A stretch of DNA of 64,000 nucleotides from Desulfuromonas thiophila (lineage in GTDB: Bacteria; Desulfobacterota; Desulfuromonadia; Desulfuromonadales; Desulfuromonadaceae), in assembly GCF_900101955.1 (NCBI RefSeq), contig NZ_FNAQ01000005.1:47361-111360 (forward strand), given 5' to 3'. This document shows positions 60,807-64,000 of this stretch, piece after piece. Numbering within the stretch: the stretch's first letter is position 1; each line of letters begins with the position of its first letter. The notes beneath the pieces were generated by a model that made no database searches, was not told where the DNA came from, and saw only the letters and a list, made by a program, of their open reading frames with translations. The translations under genes were made by a program, and so were the position numbers.

Positions 60807-62082
60807 CATCAGATGTAGAGATGGTTTTTTGTTTTTCGATTTCAGAGTTCACAGCATCCGCTGCCGTGAACAGACCCGGCTCAGTGATACAGCCAGCAAC
60901 CGCAAACGGCTGGTGAAGATCTTGCAGCAAATCGAAAAAGAAATCGACGCCGGTGTTTTCTCCTATGCGCAATATTTCCCCGGCAGCCGCAATATTGAAA
61001 AAATCGCAGCGATAGAAACGGCTAGGCAGCAGCATCAGGCGCTTCCCGCCGAGGCAGGTCCGCACCGGGCCGCCACCAGAGCCCAATCAGGAATGACCCC
61101 GCTGTTTGAATGCTTTAGTCAGGACTGGTTTTTAGAGAACGAGGTGCGTTGGAAACGCTCTTATCGCAAGACGGTGCGCGGCAATCTTGATAAGCATTTG
61201 ATTGCCGAATTTGGCAAAAAGGAAGTCGGCAGCATCGACAAGGGTGAAATTCTCAGATTCCGTTCCACACTCGCCAAAGTTCGTAACGGAAGCAAAGAAG
61301 GCCTCTCACCGGATCGGATCAATCACATCATGACGACATTGCGCATGATTCTCGAAGACGCCGCCGACCGGTTTGATTTTACCACGCCCTTCGCCCGGAT
61401 CAAACCTCTCAAAGTGATCCGCAGTGACGTTGACCCTTTTTCGATCGAAGAGGTCACCCGATTTCTTAAGTTTGTCAGGCCAGATTTCCGTGATTACTAC
61501 ACGGTTCGGTTTTTCACCGGCATGCGTACGGGCGAGATCGACGGTCTGAAATGGGAATATGTCGACTTTGACCGGCGTCTGATCCGCATTCGTGAAACTC
61601 TGGTCGATGGTCAGGCGGATGTCACCAAGACGCCTGCCTCCATTCGCGAGATCTGTATGTCTGAGCCGGTTTTTCAAGCTCTGCAGCGCCAGTTTCAGGT
61701 CAGTGCTTCATGCGGCTCTTATGTGTTTTGTAACCGTGAAGGCCAGCCCCTTGATCATCGCAATATAACGAAACGTATCTGGTATCCTTCTTTGCGGATG
61801 ATGGGTATTAAGCCACGCAAGCCGTATCAGACGCGCCATACCGCTGCGACCTTGTGGTTAGCAGCTGGGGAGAATCCGGAATGGATTGCCCGGCAGATGG
61901 GTCATACCACCACTCGTATGCTCTTTACTGTCTACTCGCGTTTTGTGCCGAATCTCACCCGGCGCGATGGCTCGGCTTTTGAGAATCTGCTGGCGGCGCG
62001 GCTTCCAGGCGTTATCAAGGATCCAGCGGAGATTGCTGTAAGCCCGGTGTCTGATGTTGTCGGTGGGGCTGATCATGTCTAG
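60799..62082 (+). CDS. Tyrosine recombinase (site-specific integrase)
   Basis: A 427-residue protein. The N-terminal ~65 residues are the arm-binding DUF3596 domain (GSIRCRDGFLFFDFRVHSIRCREQTRLSDTASNRK), then a SAM-like core-binding domain near 110-210, then the catalytic domain with Arg in FFTGMRTGEIDGLKWEYVD, PYQTRHTAATLWLAAG, RQMGHTTTRMLF and the nucleophile Tyr in TVYSRFV. ATG 60799 has GGGAGGG upstream. It should integrate the element into tRNA-Val. Confidence 0.93.
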   Translation: MGSIRCRDGFLFFDFRVHSIRCREQTRLSDTASNRKRLVKILQQIEKEIDAGVFSYAQYFPGSRNIEKIAAIETARQQHQALPAEAGPHRAATRAQSGMTPLFECFSQDWFLENEVRWKRSYRKTVRGNLDKHLIAEFGKKEVGSIDKGEILRFRSTLAKVRNGSKEGLSPDRINHIMTTLRMILEDAADRFDFTTPFARIKPLKVIRSDVDPFSIEEVTRFLKFVRPDFRDYYTVRFFTGMRTGEIDGLKWEYVDFDRRLIRIRETLVDGQADVTKTPASIREICMSEPVFQALQRQFQVSASCGSYVFCNREGQPLDHRNITKRIWYPSLRMMGIKPRKPYQTRHTAATLWLAAGENPEWIARQMGHTTTRMLFTVYSRFVPNLTRRDGSAFENLLAARLPGVIKDPAEIAVSPVSDVVGGADHV

Positions 62083-63007
62083 CGCGCTGGCACATCTGAG
62101 GGCTGGGGCGGTCTGTGGGTGGTTTCGCCTGCAGCAGTGGACGGAGGCGTTGACCCGCGATGGCTTTCCGTATCTGAAACTGGTGCTGGAGGATTGTTCG
62201 GGGCAGCTGACGGGCTTTGTCTGGCAACAGGCGCTGGTGGCGCAGATGCAGCGGCAGGTATTGCCAAGCTATGCTCTGGTTAAGGTGCAGGGTCAGGCGC
62301 GCTGGTTTCAGGGTGGTTTGCGGCTGGATGTGTCTTCGCTGTTGGTGCCTGGGGCTCAGGCGTGCTCTGATCTGGTCGGTACGGAGGGCTTCTCGGCGGC
62401 CCGGCTGCTGCCACGGAGTCTGTGTCCGCAGCCGGATTTGCTGGCGCTTCTTATGGCGGCGGTGAAGCAGATCGAGTGGCCGGCGTTGCGGCGTTTTGTT
62501 GAGGCGGTGTTGCTGGATCGGGGTATCAGCTTTGCGTTTGTGGCGGCACCGGCGAGTTTACGGCATCATCACAGTTATCCCGGGGGGCTGCTGCAGCATA
62601 GTCTGGAGTGTTTTGTGCTGGTGTCGCGCCACCGGGAATTTCCGCGTGAGCGGGCGCAGCTGGGCATGGTGGCGGCGCTTTTTCATGATATCGGCAAGAT
62701 TCTGACCCTGACCCACCGGATGCGGCGTACAAGTCTGGGGGCCTGTCTGGATCATGATAAGCTGACGCTGGAGGTGCTGGCGCCTCATCTGCGCAAGCTG
62801 GATCAGGACTGGCCGGAGGGTGGTGAAGAGTTGCGCTATCTTTTGACCTGGAAGCTGTGCAGCCGTGTGCCGCGTTATGACATGGCGGATCTGGTGGCTT
62901 GTTGTGATCGGCTCAGTACTGGTCTGAATCGCCGGGCGCCGCATCTTGGCAGCCGCAGCGGTTCTGTGCAGGCGGTGGATGCGTTGCTGGCTTTGCGGCG
63001 GGGCTAA
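62075..63007 (+). CDS. OB-fold-like plus HD-domain protein
   Basis: A 310-residue protein. The first ~110 residues look like an OB-type nucleic-acid-binding domain (GFPYLKLVLEDCSGQLTGFVWQQ ... VKVQGQARWF). The HD domain follows: HHHSYPGGLLQHSLECFVLV and ALFHDIGKILTL. This layout resembles the YhaM-type 3'-5' exoribonucleases; the HHxYPGGLLxHS stretch also occurs in MobH/TraI-type relaxases of integrative elements. The start overlaps the integrase stop by 8 nt, so it is translated with it. Confidence 0.72.
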   Translation: MSSALAHLRAGAVCGWFRLQQWTEALTRDGFPYLKLVLEDCSGQLTGFVWQQALVAQMQRQVLPSYALVKVQGQARWFQGGLRLDVSSLLVPGAQACSDLVGTEGFSAARLLPRSLCPQPDLLALLMAAVKQIEWPALRRFVEAVLLDRGISFAFVAAPASLRHHHSYPGGLLQHSLECFVLVSRHREFPRERAQLGMVAALFHDIGKILTLTHRMRRTSLGACLDHDKLTLEVLAPHLRKLDQDWPEGGEELRYLLTWKLCSRVPRYDMADLVACCDRLSTGLNRRAPHLGSRSGSVQAVDALLALRRG

Positions 63008-63036
63008 AAGGGCAGACAAGGAGGAAAGACGAGCTG

Positions 63037-63555
63037 ATGTTGGGTTCTTTAGGGCCGCTGCTTTGCTGTGCTCTGGCGGTGGCGTTGCTGATAGGGTTTT
63101 TACTGCTGCTGGATCGGCGTGGGCGCCGCCAGGGTTGTGCCGAGTTAAAAGCGGGAGTCTGTGTCATGACGACAGAAGTGGATGCAAGCTGTGGAATACC
63201 GCCCAAGCCTCCTGCAACTGACCGGATGCAGGTGGATGCCGAGCTCTGTCGTCGCTTTGATGGCTTGTGTGCCGCCATCGCCGAGAAACCCGAGGCGCTG
63301 GCTCGTCTTGAAGCGCTGCTTGATGCGGCCCAGGAGTTGCTGGGCTTGGTGCTGCATGAGGCGAATGAGGCTCGGCAACGGATGGCACGGCTGGAACTGC
63401 AGCACAGCCTTGCCGCTTTCAATCTCGCCGTTGGCGGGCCGCTGTCTGCCTGGCAGCTACCTCAGGCGCTTTGGCCGCAGGGGGAGCAGAGCAGCGATCA
63501 GACCTGCGACTGGGCCGTGGAACTGCTGTTTGCCCTCTATCGCCAGCGAAGCTGA
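63037..63555 (+). CDS. Membrane-anchored unknown protein of the tRNA-Val element
   Basis: A 172-residue protein with an N-terminal membrane segment (LLCCALAVALLIGFLLLL), a basic stretch, and a soluble helical domain (EALARLEALLDAAQELLGLVLHEANEARQRMARLELQH). No family recognised. It follows the HD-domain gene by 29 bp. ATG 63037 is taken; an internal ATG at 63166 is possible. Confidence 0.55.
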   Translation: MLGSLGPLLCCALAVALLIGFLLLLDRRGRRQGCAELKAGVCVMTTEVDASCGIPPKPPATDRMQVDAELCRRFDGLCAAIAEKPEALARLEALLDAAQELLGLVLHEANEARQRMARLELQHSLAAFNLAVGGPLSAWQLPQALWPQGEQSSDQTCDWAVELLFALYRQRS

Positions 63556-63601
63556 GCTGTTCTGGTAGAAAAAATCGGAACATCAAACGAGGCACCTACG
63601 T

Positions 63602-63637
63602 AAGCCGGCTAAGGAGTTTTCCTGCGCCGGCTTTTTT
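63602..63637 (+). terminator. Intrinsic terminator of the integrase operon
   Basis: The stem AAGCCGGC / GCCGGCTT with a 16-base loop is followed by TTTTTT. It lies 47 bp past the last gene of the operon. Confidence 0.85.
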
Positions 63638-63717
63638 CTGCTCTTGGCAAGCTGGCGTGCAAGCCGCGCTAAGAATTGGTGGTGTAGCGGAACCGGTTCC
63701 CTGGACACAAATTTAGC

Positions 63718-64000
63718 TTACGCCGCCTGACGGATTTCATCGGGTGATCTGAAGCCGTTTTTCTCAACACGCCATTCGCTGTTGTAAAGCTCCACGAAGG
63801 TCATCACGGCTTCGCGAACGTCGGTGATGTTACGGAAAACCCGGCCATAGATGGCCTGCTCTTTCAAGGTGCGGTTGAACCGTTCGGCAACTCCATTGGT
63901 CTGGGGTTCGGCAACAAAGGCAAAGCTGGGAGTGATCCCCCAGAACTTGATCTGGTTCTGAAAATGGTCTGAGAGGTACTGGGTGCCGTGATCCATACGC
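63718..64000 (-). mobile_element. Transposase with rve integrase core, C-terminal part (cut by window end)
   Basis: The visible residues include DHGTQYLSDHFQNQIKFWGI and the DDE-type Glu region EPQTNGVAERFNRTLKEQ, followed by VELYNSEWRVEKNGFRSPDEIR. This is the end of an IS3/IS481-like transposase; the start lies beyond base 64000. The IS end is probably within 63680-63717, but no complete terminal repeat can be defined. Confidence 0.85.

Overview
This 64-kb window reads as chromosome of an anaerobic deltaproteobacterium, most likely a Desulfuromonadales relative (Desulfuromonas / Pelobacter / Geobacter-like). The pointers are an iscR-nifS-mnmA-mtaB run, a B12-dependent ribonucleotide reductase, an iron-dependent class I fumarase, a large NAD-glutamate dehydrogenase, PilT-type ATPases and a complete oleABCD set. 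No search could be run, so the taxonomic placement is inference. Most genes are G/C-rich; the stretch at about 7.6-11.4 kb is visibly A/T-rich.

Layout. 1-5.3 kb (minus strand): the N-terminal part of an NAD-glutamate dehydrogenase, a lipoprotein, two PilT/PilU-type ATPases and a small partner protein. 5.4-12.2 kb: an island bounded by a 28-bp tRNA-Gly 3'-end fragment on the left and the intact tRNA-Gly(CCC) on the right. It holds an IS5-like remnant, a YhdH-type oxidoreductase with a divergent HxlR regulator, an integrase-less array of integron-type gene cassettes (three convincing attC sites, one degenerate) and a phage-antirepressor fragment. 12.3-23 kb (mostly minus): PpiC-type isomerase, rsmA, a DUF2062 protein, tsaD, a PIN-PhoH protein, a cysteine-desulfurase-like enzyme, nrdJ (plus), acyl-CoA dehydrogenase plus thioesterase, and an IHF subunit. 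23-24.7 kb: two tandem paralogous XRE-cupin regulators, then a candidate sigma54-driven small RNA. 24.7-31 kb: mtaB, mnmA, nifS, iscR, cysE, ilvA, which link sulfur trafficking, Fe-S sensing, tRNA thiolation and amino-acid synthesis. 31-37.6 kb (plus): fumarase, a chemoreceptor and an EAL-CBS-GGDEF protein.

37.6-41.4 kb (minus) is the most unusual host locus: five exported or membrane genes led by a protein made almost entirely of six 36-residue repeats, followed by a small secreted protein, a CsgG/HfaB-like lipoprotein with an Ala/Pro-rich tail, an LPP20-like secreted protein and a small membrane protein. It looks like a functional-amyloid or surface-fibre export system. 41.6-43.5 kb: glnB-glnA. 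43.7-52.2 kb: Nudix, CPBP protease, ParB-like, TPR lipoprotein, small membrane proteins, two cupins, a purine permease with an adenine-deaminase-type enzyme, a signal-peptide-bearing acetolactate decarboxylase and a charged coiled-coil protein. 52.2-52.4 kb: tRNA-Glu and tRNA-Gln. 52.6-54.5 kb: a PilZ protein and unknowns. 54.6-59.5 kb: oleA-oleB-oleC-oleD with overlapping starts and stops (long-chain olefin synthesis), then a DUF2835 gene.

59.7-64 kb: a metal-efflux RND remnant, tRNA-Val(CAC), and the left end of an integrated element (XRE repressor, excisionase-like protein, tyrosine recombinase, HD-domain protein, unknown), ending in a transposase cut by the window edge.
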